64,000 nucleotides of DNA from Litchfieldia alkalitelluris (GTDB lineage Bacteria > Bacillota > Bacilli > Bacillales > Salisediminibacteriaceae), in NCBI RefSeq assembly GCF_002153425.1, contig NZ_KZ119600.1, positions 3,461,920 to 3,525,919 of the forward strand, read 5' to 3'. Positions 29,162 through 40,000 of the stretch are shown in pieces. The position numbers were made by a program, and so were the translations under genes. How positions within the stretch are numbered: the first letter of the stretch is position 1; every line of letters begins with the position of its first letter. The notes under the pieces are model-generated. The model saw only the letters and a program-made list of their open reading frames with translations. It was not told the DNA's origin and searched no databases.

Positions 29162-30742
29162 TTATTTTTTTAGTAATTCGTTTCGATATTCTGTTGGTGT
29201 TAATTTATTTATTTTTTCGAACTGGGTCACAAAGTAGTCTGTACTACCAAATCCAACTTTTTCAGCGACTTCGTACACTCGCATGTCCGTCTGCCTCAAC
29301 AACCTTCTCGCTTCATCAATTCTCAGTTGAAGTAAATATTCCTTAAAGTACATGCCAAAGGTCTTCTTAAATAACTGCCCCATATACACAGGGTTCATAT
29401 AGTACTTACTTGCAATACTCTTCAAACTAATATTCTCATGAAAGTTCTTTTCCATATAAGATTTAACTTTATAAATATCGCCTTTCATGTTTTCTTTTCG
29501 TAATTCTTGAATATATGTGGCACTATCCAGGATAAATGCAGTGAAAAGTTTTCTTAGCTCTCCGTATGTCAAATTATACTTCTCCCAGTGCATCATAGGT
29601 GTGAGGGAGGACAATTCTTGTTCATTCCCTTCCATAGTATTAATTCTTTCAATAACACCATGTATGCAACGATTGATCGTCGTACGAATCGCCTTAGGAG
29701 CAAAACTTTTATCTTGAAACTCCTTAAATATTTTTTCTATTGTTTCGTTAACTTCATCCTTGCTGTTTTCCTCTAATTGCTCCATAAATGAAACGAATAG
29801 CTCATTCCGCAATTCATTATAGATTACTGGAATAACCTTCACGTCTTCATAACATATAGAAGATTGATCTAATAAAACATATTTAAATCCTCGAATGCTA
29901 TTTGCCGTTTCATAGGAATCCTTCAAATATTTAAGATTATCTATTTTTTTACCAGCAAATGCTGTTATTATTTTATTACTTTTTCGTGATGCCTCTTTCG
30001 CCAGCTTCTCCCCTAATGGAACAATCTCGCCATCGAATTTTTTCAAATCATCTGATGCGATGAGCAACCCAATCGCGTTGTCTTGCTGCTCGTACATCAT
30101 TAAATGATCATCATTACTAGTGATCCTATACATAGTATTTTTGATCACTTCTTTGAGGTCTTCTCCATCGCCATCTTCACTTAATCCAGCATCAATGTTG
30201 AGGTTATTTATCTCTAATAATAAGTAATGATAGAAATCACTTTTTTCCACTTTTAAAGCCTTTGACCATTCAAACATATCCTCATCGTCTACATTTCCCT
30301 CTAAGGATTGGACAAATATTTGATTAACCATATACTTTTTTCTCGTAGTATTCTCGCGCTTTTCCCCATCTAGCTTTTCCTTCAGCTTTTGAAGTGTCTC
30401 TTCCAATTCTTCCTGATCTATCGGCTTTAAAATAAAGTCTAATACCCCAAACCTGACTGCTTTTTGAGCGTAGGAAAAATCATTATAGCCACTTACAATA
30501 ATGAATTTTTGATCACTATTTAAATTTTTATGCACATTTTTAATTAACTCAAGTCCATCAACAACAGGCATTCTAATATCTGTTATGACAAGGTCTGGAG
30601 AATGCTCTTCAATAAGCTCAAATGCATCTTCACCATTCCCAGCTTCTGCAATTACTTCAAATCCAAACTCTTCCCAGCTAATTAAGCTTAATAAGCCTTG
30701 TCGTACAAAAACCTCGTCGTCCACTAATAAAACTTTATACAT
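29162..30742 (-). CDS. YesN-type response regulator with AraC DNA-binding domain
   Basis: A 526-aa regulator. Receiver domain 1-120 with VLLVDDEVFVRQG, phospho-acceptor Asp55 in DLVITDIRMPVVDG, and Lys in DFILKPIDQEE. A linker of about 300 residues follows. The C-terminal AraC-type double helix-turn-helix is at about 425-525 (SLKSIASKYYMNPVYMGQLF, RRLLRQTDMRVYEVAEKVGF, DYFVTQFEKINKLTPTEYR). AraC-family proteins commonly bind direct repeats two helical turns apart. Exactly such a 21-bp repeat occurs at four promoters of this cluster, so this is the best candidate for their activator. RBS AAGGGAG precedes the ATG. Confidence 0.93.
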   Translation of the reverse strand: MYKVLLVDDEVFVRQGLLSLISWEEFGFEVIAEAGNGEDAFELIEEHSPDLVITDIRMPVVDGLELIKNVHKNLNSDQKFIIVSGYNDFSYAQKAVRFGVLDFILKPIDQEELEETLQKLKEKLDGEKRENTTRKKYMVNQIFVQSLEGNVDDEDMFEWSKALKVEKSDFYHYLLLEINNLNIDAGLSEDGDGEDLKEVIKNTMYRITSNDDHLMMYEQQDNAIGLLIASDDLKKFDGEIVPLGEKLAKEASRKSNKIITAFAGKKIDNLKYLKDSYETANSIRGFKYVLLDQSSICYEDVKVIPVIYNELRNELFVSFMEQLEENSKDEVNETIEKIFKEFQDKSFAPKAIRTTINRCIHGVIERINTMEGNEQELSSLTPMMHWEKYNLTYGELRKLFTAFILDSATYIQELRKENMKGDIYKVKSYMEKNFHENISLKSIASKYYMNPVYMGQLFKKTFGMYFKEYLLQLRIDEARRLLRQTDMRVYEVAEKVGFGSTDYFVTQFEKINKLTPTEYRNELLKK

Positions 30743-31235
30743 CAGCCCACTCCCTTATATTGATGTATTTATATGACAATTTCCCCTATAAAAAATAAGT
30801 CCGTGTCCATATAAAATTCCTATATTATCCCCCTATTATACAACATGAGCCTCTCTCATTTCACCTAATATGGCGAAGGGTGTCGAAGAGGCGTGTGGAT
30901 TACTTAATTGTTTATTATAACGGTGGACTTATTGATATTAAGATATGTGGCGAGAGTAGGTGGGGTGTTTTGTGAGTTTGTTGATGAAAAAATTGGGGTC
31001 ATATATATATACGGTTATTCCTAGGTGGTTGGGACAGTGCCACAAGTAAGGAAGACGCGACGAAGTAGCTTCGGTGAAAGGCCCTAGGGTGAAGTACACC
31101 TTGAATTCGATTCAGATAGTATATTGTTGGAAAACTCTCATCGAGCACTTGGAATAAGGATTACTACTATTAATGATAAAGTCATACATCACAAATGGCT
31201 TAATTGATTCGTGAATATTGAGAAGAAAATGAAAA
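30743..31235. other. 546-bp gap without a gene; GC-richer island
   Basis: The left end holds the two-component promoter region. About 31018-31100 is richer in GC than its surroundings (CCTAGG at both borders, GACGCGACGAAG, AGCTTCGG) and may be a decayed dispersed repeat; similarity to 27.3 kb (GAAGAC followed by GCGA) is slight. I see no open frame or recognised RNA. Confidence 0.4.
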
Positions 31236-31237
31236 AA

Positions 31238-31282
31238 GAAGAAGCTCCCAAAGCCTGCTTGGCATTGGAAGCTTCCATTTAA
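31238..31282 (-). terminator. terminator of the wall-anchored xylanase gene
   Basis: GGAAGCTTCCAATGCC pairs with GGGAGCTTC and is followed by a T-rich tail (TTCTTTTTTC) on the minus strand. Confidence 0.75.
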
Positions 31283-31288
31283 TAATTA

Positions 31289-34200
31289 TTAGTTAATCAG
31301 TTTTTCACGACGATTAACGATTACTAAGAAGATTGCTCCAGCAAGTAAAGTAAGGAAACCAATCAACAGCATAGTAAAGTTGTTCGTTGCTGTGTCAGGA
31401 AGTTTCTCTCCGTCTTTCTCATCTTTGGCTGTTTCTTTGTCATCTTTAGGAGCATCTTTCTTTTCTTCTTCACCATCTTTTGAGTCTTTTTCGAGTTCTT
31501 CAATTAATTTCTTTAGTGCTGCTACTTCATCACTTAATTCTTGATTAGATTCTTCAAGTGATTTTAGTTGAGCTTCTAACTCAGAAACCCTAGTTTTCAA
31601 CTCATCTAATTCAGCATCGGAAGTATTTTTTATATCTTTAATTAAATTTCTCAACTCGTCAATTTGTTTTTCGAGTTCTTTAACCGGGTCTACTGGGTCT
31701 ACTGGATCTACCGGATCTACTGGATCTACTGGATCTACTGGATCTACTGGATCTACTGGATCTACTGGATCTGGATCTACTGGATCTACCGGATCTACTG
31801 GATCTGGATCTACTGGATCTGGATCTACTGGATCTACCGGATCTACTGGATCTACCGGATCTACTGGATCTACTGGATCTGGATCTACTGGGGCCACTGT
31901 AAAGACTCCATATGTTGAGAATTCAGTCACACTTAGACGAATAACATGTCTCTCTTCATCCATTGTTCCTTCTTCACGATACTCCCAAACATTATCACCT
32001 AGATAGTAGTAGATAGCAGCCTCCTCAAATTCTGGGTTATAAGCTAACTCTAAAGTAAAGTCGCCTGTGTAGTCTTCATATCCCTCAGGGAATGTTAGAT
32101 TAACAGTTATTACTTCACCAGCAAGCTTAAGAACTACATCATCAGTTGTTGTATAGTTTTCACTGTCAAACGCTTCAACTTCAATCCTTGTACCTAGTGG
32201 TAAATCAGCTGGCATTGTGACTGATGAATTTTTATCTTTTACAACCACCTTCTGTGAAGGGAATACAGTAACTTCATTACCAACTTCTATCTCAACAGGA
32301 TTTGATCCTAGTAAAGCCAATAATTGCTCTACTAATGCTCTCAAAGCTAAAAGTTTGTTGTTCAACCTCTCAATCTCTTCATTAAGATCAGATATATCGC
32401 CTTCCAAATCAACTTTTAGTTTTGCAATATCTTCTTCTAATTTATTTACTTGGGAAGTTAGTTCACTTATTTCATCATGATGTGATTCACTATCTTCTTC
32501 AAGTACAGAAATTCTTCTGTTTAACTCTTCTACTAACTGCTGTAGCTCATAGATTTGAATCTCTTCATCTGTTGCTTCTAAAACAGCGAATGTACTAAAG
32601 TGAGACGTTTTAGCAACAATAACTCCTTTTACTTCATCATATTCGGAGTCACCAATAATTTCCCACTTTTTAGTGCCTTCATTGTAATAGAACGCTCGTA
32701 AGTTACTAACTTTAGTATCATCACTAATAACCACTGGTAACTCAAGAGTAACTTTTTCATTAAACTTAGTAGTATCAACTCCATCAAGTTCAAACTTATA
32801 AATTGAACTCTTAGCTCTTTCACCATTTACTACTTCACTCACTCCACGAGTGGTTACCGTTAAGATAACGTTCTCATCTTCTGTGTCTACCTTTTCAAAT
32901 ACACTAATTGGGAAGACGATATTTACAGACTTATCATTTATTTTAGAAGTAAAATTCAATGATGTTGATTCAGCAATTCGTGGGTTAAACTTCACAGGCT
33001 CTTCTGTAATAACTATTTTTTCATCAGTATACCCACTTAAGTCAACAACACCATTTACTGGTTCATATGCTCTACCTCTAAGAGTAAGATTACCAAATAC
33101 AGATGGATCAGACCACCCCATACCAGTTGTATCACTCCAAGCCATAGCCCCTCTTCTTCCACCAACCTCTGCATCATTTACTTGGAAGTCAAATCCAAGA
33201 ACATGTCCATTAACTGGTTCGATTGCATAAAGCGGGATTTTCATTTCAACAACGTAACTAGTTCCGTTAACATTTGTTGCTGTTTTAACATCTGTATAAG
33301 GACCACCATCACCATGTGTAAACACATTATTAAAGTTCACTCGATATTGCCCAAATCCATCATTCTGAATATAACTTGGAAGTTTTGTATTTTTTTGATC
33401 TAAGAATACTTCAACTGAATCTTGTTCCCAAGGATTAGAATTAGAGTCCACTAACTGTGTAGCTGCTACCTCCAATAACAAGTATAAAAAGTCTTCATCC
33501 CATAACGCACGAGTATTAGCTTCAGCAGTTTGCCATGCCTGTTGCGCACGATTGGCTGTCATGACAGGAGCTTCATTCCATACATCATCAATTTCACCAT
33601 TAATTGTTGGCGCTTGATCTGTATAAATAGCTTGACCTTGTCTAGGTGGAATTACAGTTTCTTCGTACTCTTCTAGGAAACCAATCGGATCAACTACAGC
33701 ATAGAAAGCTGGCTTTGCTTGAAGTCTACGGTCAAAAATTAGAGGGTTTTGCTCACCTCTCCAACTATTTGCGTCACTAATTCCCCAAAACGTTACACGT
33801 GAGATATGCTCACTTCGATCCAAATAAATTTCAAAAAGTCTTGCATAAATCCAAGCTTGCTGGTTAGCTTCATCTTCGGTTAATTGATGATTGTCGCCCG
33901 CTGTAACATCTAATTCTGTTACACCAATCTCAACACCTAGGCTAATAAAACGATCCATTGAAAGCGCAACATTATCTGGATTTAGATTAATGTTGTAATG
34001 CGCCTGCATACCTACACCTTCAATTAGAAGGTCATCTGTTTCGTTTTTCTCTTGATAATTTTCGTTTATTTCTTTTACCATGTAGTAAATAATCTGAGCT
34101 TTCGATTGGATATGATCATTGTAATCATTATAGAAAAGAGTTACATCTAGATCTAATTCTTCTTTCCAATGTTTAGTTATTTCAAAGATCATCTGAACAT

Positions 34201-36727
34201 ACTCAGGTCCGAATACTTGAAGTGCTCTCGTATTACGTAAATGTTCTCTCCACTCTGTATATGGCTTACTATTATCTACAACAATTACTTCATTTAATAC
34301 GTCCCATGATATTAACTCGCCGTCATATTTTGCATAGTTTCTCATAACGGCTTCAATGTAATCTTCTAAATTTTTGAGGGCATCTTCTTCGCTTATTCCT
34401 TGTGGGAATAACCTATCATAGTTTGATTGTGAATGCCAAGCAATCGCATGACCATGGACTTTATAACCTTCTTCGATTGCTTTCTCAACAAACTCATTTT
34501 GGCTATCAAAGTTTAAGTTTCCATCAGCATCATAGAGATACTGAGGTTTCATAGCATTCTCAGCAGTCACTAAATTGAAATGCTTATCAAGTAACTCTAA
34601 ATTTACCCCTTCAAAATCACTCATGTTAACTGCACTACCAATTAAGAAATGTTCAGCATAAACATCTTTAATTGAAGGAAGCTCAGGTTGTATTTCAATC
34701 GGAGCTGATTCCAATTTGACAAAACTAAAATCATCAATGTAAAACGATTCATTAGCTCTCGGAGTTTCTAGGTATATAGAGATATTTCCTCCACCAGAAC
34801 TGCGGAATGTATAAGTACCTTTTAGATTTACCCACCCATCAGCAGTTACTGTTGCATTAGTAATTTCCGGATAACTTGCATTATCACCAGAACCCATTTG
34901 CACTTTTAATTGAACGTTAGAACTTGCAGGTTCTTTCATTTTCACCCATACGGATACTTCATACTCACTACCTAAATCAACATAATCAAATACATCGATC
35001 ATCGGTCCGTTCCATTCTTGAGTTCGATTTTCTGTAAGTAATGAGTAGTTACCATCCTCAGTACGGTTAACCCCTTCAACGATTGTTAACTCTTCTACTC
35101 CGCCACGACCTACAAAACCAGCATTAAACTCGTCTGATTCTTCATCTCGATATTCAGGCTTTTCGAAAGTGATTTTTTCCATTACCTGAGCTGGTGCATC
35201 ATCTAAATCTTCAGGTGGTGCAACCATTTCAACTGTTATTGAATCAAGGTAATAACCTGAAGTAACATTACTAGATTCAAAATATACGTCAATTGAATCT
35301 TCACCGAGTCTTGTTTGATATTCACCAGTGAATTCAGTCCAATCGCCAGTAGTAATTTCTTTTTCTGCGAATGTAGACCATTCACCATTGTCTAGCGTCG
35401 CTTTAAATGTTTCATTACCATCAAAATTAATGATCTTAACATACCCAGTAATTCGGTACGTTGCAGTAGGGTATATACCTTCACTTAAAGTAACAATTGT
35501 TCCATGCCAATCTACTGTACGTCCTGTTACTTTTAAACTATAGTCACCGTCGTAACTAGCTTCGCTCGAACGCTGGGCTCTTGCATCCCCACGGTCACGG
35601 AACCCATGTGCATTTTCTTCGAAATCAAATGACGCAATAGTTTGTGGTTCAAATGGTTCTTCTGGAGTTTCTGGTGCTCCTGAGTCTTCACCATCAACTA
35701 AAACTTCAACTTTAATACTCAATACATAATATTGAAGTCCAGCAGCATTCCATGTTTGAAATCGGATCTGGTTTTCTTGTTCATTCTCTAATAGACCATT
35801 AAAAGTAACTTCAACTATTTCGCCTGCTACAATTGACTTGTGAACATCAATTTCTTGATTACTGCCGGCATTCGTGGTTAATTGGTAATTCCCATCAGAA
35901 TCTGTGTCAGTATAGAGCTCCGCAGTAATTCTATATGTTTCTCCATATTCTATACCTGCATCACTATAAGATAAAGTTGGAGAGTTCCATTCTCCATCTG
36001 GACGATTACTCATAAAAAAGCCATTATAAGTTTGGCCATCAATTGTAACCTCTTCTACATCTCCAGTACCTCCAGCATCTGTTCTTACATTATGATCATT
36101 TGAACTAAAATCTGTTTCGTAAACTGTTCTATGAGTTGGCCTTTCTTCACCTTCACCTTCACTTTCATCATCAGCTAAAACTTCAACCTTAATACTCAAT
36201 ACATAATATTGAAGTCCAGCAGCATTCCATGTTTGAAATCGGATCTGGTTTTCTTGTTCATTCTCTAATTTACCATTAAAAGTAACTTCAACTATTTCGC
36301 CTGCCACAATTGACTTGTGAACATCAATTTCTTGATTACTGCCGGCATTCGTGGTTAATTGGTAATTCCCATCAGAATCTGTGTCAGTATAGAGCTCCGC
36401 AGTAATTCTATATGTTTCTCCATATTCTATACCTGCATCACTATAAGATAAAGTTGGAGAGTTCCATTCTCCATCTGGACGATTACTCATAAAAAAGCCA
36501 TTATAAGTTTGGCCATCAATTGTAACCTCTTCTACATCTCCAGTACCTCCAGCATCTGTTCTTACATTATGATCATTTGAACTAAAATCTGTTTCATAAA
36601 CTGTTTGATATGATTGACCTACTTCATCCGCACTAGCAGTTGCCGAGAAGTTAAACAACCCTGGTGGTAAAACTAGCATAATAACTAAAAGTTTAATAAT
36701 GAATGCTTTTAAACGTCGTTTCCTCAA
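31289..36727 (-). CDS. giant modular GH10 xylanase with LPXTG-type cell-wall anchor
   Basis: An 1812-aa secreted enzyme. Signal peptide 1-32. Two nearly identical ~140-aa modules (about 42-182 and 201-341; DNA unit 477 bp). Two CBM22-like modules (about 362-504 and 514-672). GH10 domain about 681-1012 with acid/base Glu in [12 protein letters not shown] and nucleophile Glu in [15 protein letters not shown]9-like module about 1029-1215 ([14 protein letters not shown]). A beta-rich domain, a coiled coil (about 1390-1476), a second related beta domain, a VDP/DP repeat (about 1612-1682), a second coiled coil, and the sorting signal LPDTA at 1776 followed by a membrane segment and the basic tail NRREKLIN. 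It should be displayed on the cell wall through a sortase. The promoter has the shared 65-bp layout. Confidence 0.93.
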   Translation of the reverse strand: MRKRRLKAFIIKLLVIMLVLPPGLFNFSATASADEVGQSYQTVYETDFSSNDHNVRTDAGGTGDVEEVTIDGQTYNGFFMSNRPDGEWNSPTLSYSDAGIEYGETYRITAELYTDTDSDGNYQLTTNAGSNQEIDVHKSIVAGEIVEVTFNGKLENEQENQIRFQTWNAAGLQYYVLSIKVEVLADDESEGEGEERPTHRTVYETDFSSNDHNVRTDAGGTGDVEEVTIDGQTYNGFFMSNRPDGEWNSPTLSYSDAGIEYGETYRITAELYTDTDSDGNYQLTTNAGSNQEIDVHKSIVAGEIVEVTFNGLLENEQENQIRFQTWNAAGLQYYVLSIKVEVLVDGEDSGAPETPEEPFEPQTIASFDFEENAHGFRDRGDARAQRSSEASYDGDYSLKVTGRTVDWHGTIVTLSEGIYPTATYRITGYVKIINFDGNETFKATLDNGEWSTFAEKEITTGDWTEFTGEYQTRLGEDSIDVYFESSNVTSGYYLDSITVEMVAPPEDLDDAPAQVMEKITFEKPEYRDEESDEFNAGFVGRGGVEELTIVEGVNRTEDGNYSLLTENRTQEWNGPMIDVFDYVDLGSEYEVSVWVKMKEPASSNVQLKVQMGSGDNASYPEITNATVTADGWVNLKGTYTFRSSGGGNISIYLETPRANESFYIDDFSFVKLESAPIEIQPELPSIKDVYAEHFLIGSAVNMSDFEGVNLELLDKHFNLVTAENAMKPQYLYDADGNLNFDSQNEFVEKAIEEGYKVHGHAIAWHSQSNYDRLFPQGISEEDALKNLEDYIEAVMRNYAKYDGELISWDVLNEVIVVDNSKPYTEWREHLRNTRALQVFGPEYVQMIFEITKHWKEELDLDVTLFYNDYNDHIQSKAQIIYYMVKEINENYQEKNETDDLLIEGVGMQAHYNINLNPDNVALSMDRFISLGVEIGVTELDVTAGDNHQLTEDEANQQAWIYARLFEIYLDRSEHISRVTFWGISDANSWRGEQNPLIFDRRLQAKPAFYAVVDPIGFLEEYEETVIPPRQGQAIYTDQAPTINGEIDDVWNEAPVMTANRAQQAWQTAEANTRALWDEDFLYLLLEVAATQLVDSNSNPWEQDSVEVFLDQKNTKLPSYIQNDGFGQYRVNFNNVFTHGDGGPYTDVKTATNVNGTSYVVEMKIPLYAIEPVNGHVLGFDFQVNDAEVGGRRGAMAWSDTTGMGWSDPSVFGNLTLRGRAYEPVNGVVDLSGYTDEKIVITEEPVKFNPRIAESTSLNFTSKINDKSVNIVFPISVFEKVDTEDENVILTVTTRGVSEVVNGERAKSSIYKFELDGVDTTKFNEKVTLELPVVISDDTKVSNLRAFYYNEGTKKWEIIGDSEYDEVKGVIVAKTSHFSTFAVLEATDEEIQIYELQQLVEELNRRISVLEEDSESHHDEISELTSQVNKLEEDIAKLKVDLEGDISDLNEEIERLNNKLLALRALVEQLLALLGSNPVEIEVGNEVTVFPSQKVVVKDKNSSVTMPADLPLGTRIEVEAFDSENYTTTDDVVLKLAGEVITVNLTFPEGYEDYTGDFTLELAYNPEFEEAAIYYYLGDNVWEYREEGTMDEERHVIRLSVTEFSTYGVFTVAPVDPDPVDPVDPVDPVDPVDPVDPDPVDPDPVDPVDPVDPDPVDPVDPVDPVDPVDPVDPVDPVDPVDPVKELEKQIDELRNLIKDIKNTSDAELDELKTRVSELEAQLKSLEESNQELSDEVAALKKLIEELEKDSKDGEEEKKDAPKDDKETAKDEKDGEKLPDTATNNFTMLLIGFLTLLAGAIFLVIVNRREKLIN
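31681..31893. repeat. in-frame VDP minisatellite within the xylanase gene
   Basis: About two dozen copies of a 9-base unit (GTAGATCCA on the minus strand, coding VDP), some followed by an extra 6 bases (DP). Every unit length is a multiple of three, so gain or loss of units would alter spacer length without a frameshift. Confidence 0.9.
35703..36597. repeat. 477-bp tandem duplication coding two xylan-binding-type modules
   Basis: 35703-36120 and 36180-36597 are almost identical at DNA level with an offset of 477 bp (159 codons). Near-identity at third codon positions means a recent duplication or continuing gene conversion. Confidence 0.9.
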
Positions 36728-36813
36728 TTTACTAGCCTCCTATGTAATATATTTTGTGAAAATATAAGCAAAAACTACTAATCCCTCCTTCCTAAATATC
36801 GACATCTATCACA

Positions 36814-36878
36814 ACTATATAAAACGCTTTCATAACTAGAAACCCTATAAACTTTATATCAAACCTCATAAACTATAG
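36814..36878 (-). promoter_or_regulatory. promoter of the wall-anchored xylanase with 21-bp direct-repeat operator
   Basis: Boxes CTATAGTTTA (36869-36878) and ATAAAGTTTA (36848-36857) are 21 bp apart, with -10 TATAGT (36814-36819) 34 bp from the proximal box reference base. Cre-like sequences lie over the -10 (ATGAAAGCGTTTTAT) and just upstream (TTGTAAACGCTTAAC). The other sequence in 36728-37081 is leader and terminator. Confidence 0.7.
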
Positions 36879-37007
36879 TTAGTTAAGCGTTTACAAGTCT
36901 GAACATTTTAAAAAGTGTTTTTGTATTGTAGTATTAGTAGTCTATTATCAGATAGTACTATTTTACTGTTTAAAATAGTACTTTCTAAATATACTAAATT
37001 CTTCATA

Positions 37008-37054
37008 TAAAAAAGGTACCTCCAAAGTTCTATATACTTTGAAGATACCTTTAT
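37008..37054 (-). terminator. terminator of the two-GH10 xylanase gene
   Basis: AAAGGTATCTTCAAAGT and ACTTTGGAGGTACCTTT pair, followed by TTTTAT on the minus strand. Confidence 0.85.
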
Positions 37055-37081
37055 AAATTCTTCAGTTCAGCTATTTATCTT

Positions 37082-40000
37082 TTATTTTCTTTGTCCAGGA
37101 GGTCCGTCAGGATGTTTTCCTGGAGGACCTTCCCCTCTATGTCCAGGAGGTCCATCTGGGTGTTTTCCTGGTGGTCCATCATCCCTATGTCCCGGAGGTC
37201 CATCTGGGTGACGTCCAGGAGGTCCATTATATTCGGAGTCATCATCTTCATCAACTGAATAAACAAGGGTCAGATTACCGAATACGGAAGGATCGCTCCA
37301 GCCACTTCCTTGGAGGTCATTCCACGTTGCAACACTTCGACGGGTTCCATCTTCTGCATCATTGATTTGAAGGTCGAAACCAATTTCCGTGTTGTTCTCT
37401 GGCGTGATTTCAGTGAAAGGTATTTTTATCTCCACTGTATATCCTTCGCCTGATTCATGAATGTGGGTTGCAGATTCAAATCCTTCCCCAATACTTCCTG
37501 GGTTAAAACTAGTTTCATTATCAAAGTTCACTCTGTATTGTCCATGGCCGTCTTCGTAGAATACTGATTTAGAATTTAGTTGATCTAAGAACACTTCTAC
37601 AGAGTCTTGCTCATGGGCCTCAGGAGAGGATTTATCGAGCTCAGGATCATTTACTTCAACGAGCACATACAAGTTTTCATAATCCCAAAGGACTCTACCT
37701 TCACCAGTTGCTCCTTCCCATGCAGACTGATAACGGTTAATTGGTAAAACTGGAGCATCGTTCCACACATCGTCTATTTCACCATCAATAACTGGTGTTC
37801 CAAAGACACCATTACCTTCTCTAGTTGGATCTATTTCGTCCTCGTCATAATTCTCAATATATGTTTCAGGATCGATGACAGCATAATATGCTTCTTTTGC
37901 TTGCATATTGTGATCGAACAAAGTAGGATTTCTATCCCCTCTCCAACTTTGTGAGTCTGCTAATCCCCAGAATGTTACACGGGAGATATGGTCAGCATGC
38001 TCTTTATAAAGTTCGAACAACTGAGCAAACAGGTAAGCTTGCGCCCTCTCCTCTTGCTCCGTCAATTCGTCATCTGAACCAGCCATGATATCCAATTCAG
38101 TAACTCCAATTTCTACTCCTAGTGAAATGAAACGCTCTAACGACATTCTTACTCTTTCAGCAACATTCGACTCATCGATAGAGTAATGACCTTGCATGCC
38201 GACACCACCGATGAGAAGTTCTCCATCGTTTTCTGCAGCATACCTTTCATTAATATCCTTTACCATATAATAAATCACTTGTGCTTTGTCTTGTACATGA
38301 TCATTGTAGTCATTGTAATAGAGTGTGATATCCAAATCATTTTCATCAATGACACGTTTTGTAATTCGGAAAGCCTGTTCTACATAATCATCACCGATTG
38401 CGCGTAACCAACCAGTGTCACGTAATGAAGCTTGCCAATCTTCTAAGTTTGAACTATTCACTACGATTGCTTCATTTACAACATCCCACGACGTGATAGA
38501 ATCGCCATAATTCAGAATGTTTGTTTCTATATGCTCTTCCATATTGGCAAGGGCCTCTTCACGGCTTAGAGGTTCACCATCTTCGTCCTGCCACAACCAA
38601 TCACGTGACTGATTATGCCAAACAAGGACGTGTCCGTGAATATCAAAACCTTCCTCAAGCGCTTGATCTACTAATGTATTTTGATCAGCAAAATCAAATT
38701 CACCATCATCATTATAAGCGTATTCTGGCTTCATCGCATTTTCAGCCGTAACAAGATTATAATGCAGATTAAGAAGGTCTAGACTTACTCCTTCAAAGGT
38801 AAAGTCAGAGATAATATTCCCGATCATGAAGTAGTCTTCATATACTTCTTTGATTGGTGTTAAATCTCTTTCGATATCATCAGGGTCTGGATCACTTTCC
38901 TCATACCCTTCAATAATTGCCCAATAAGCAGGTTTCGATTGTAAGTTATGGTCAAATACAAATGGTGCATTTGTACGACCGCTCACTGGGAAGTCATGTA
39001 ACCAAGTATGGTCATCTCCAATACCCCAGAATACTACACTACTAATGTAATCTTCTAATCTTCTAAACTCGTTAAATAGATCTTCATATCGATCTGCCTG
39101 CGTTTCAAAGACTTCATCTGGAATATTATCGAAACCATCATAGTTTTGGTTGTCATTTGTGTAAATGCTTACATCTAATTCCGTAATTTCATTATCTAAA
39201 CCAATTTCACCGAACATTTCAATAGAATCTGTAATTTGTTCCATCGGTGGATACTCAATATTAATATGTGTTTGATGTCCAATCCCATCAATTAACCCAT
39301 CTTCAACTAAATCCAATTCATGGATCATGTCAAAAATGTAGTCTCTCTTTTGAGGACTATGGGTACTATAATCATTATAATAGAGCTTCCCACTAGCGTT
39401 ATGAGTTTCTAATTCTCTTTTCGTGATTTCAAAAGCATGGCGAATGAAATCTGTACCAGTGATTAGATAGTACTCACTTCTACGGTACCCGTCATCTTCA
39501 TGAGCAACGATAACTTCATTGACAACATCCCAAGAATCGATGCGATCATGATATCTACCAACAACTGCAACAATATGATCCTCAATTCGATCCAAAAGCA
39601 ATTGTTTGTTCGCTTCAATATTATCTGGATCAGTAACTTCTCCATTCACTACCATCGGGTTACCTTCTGCATCTTCAAACATCCAGTTAGGTGATTGACT
39701 ATGCCACACCAACGTATGGAATCTAGTTTTCATACCGTTTTCTTCGGCAAAGTCTAGCATTGCATCAGCTCTTGACCAGCTAAATTGGCCTTCTTCTGGT
39801 TGAATCGCTTCTGGCTTCATCACATTTTCAGCCACAAGCATATTATAATGCTTCTTCAGCATTTCACCATGACGTCCAAACATTTGGTCACGTTCAATTG
39901 CAGCTCCAATATCGAAGTAATCTGCAAACACTTCTCTTAGCTCAGGAATGTCTTCAATTTCCTCAGAAACTTGTGCTTCTGCCTTGAAATCATCTAAGTA

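Noticed and set aside
31664-31918. Plus-strand frame made of repeated WIY residues
   Set aside because: It is the antisense of the VDP minisatellite in the xylanase gene.
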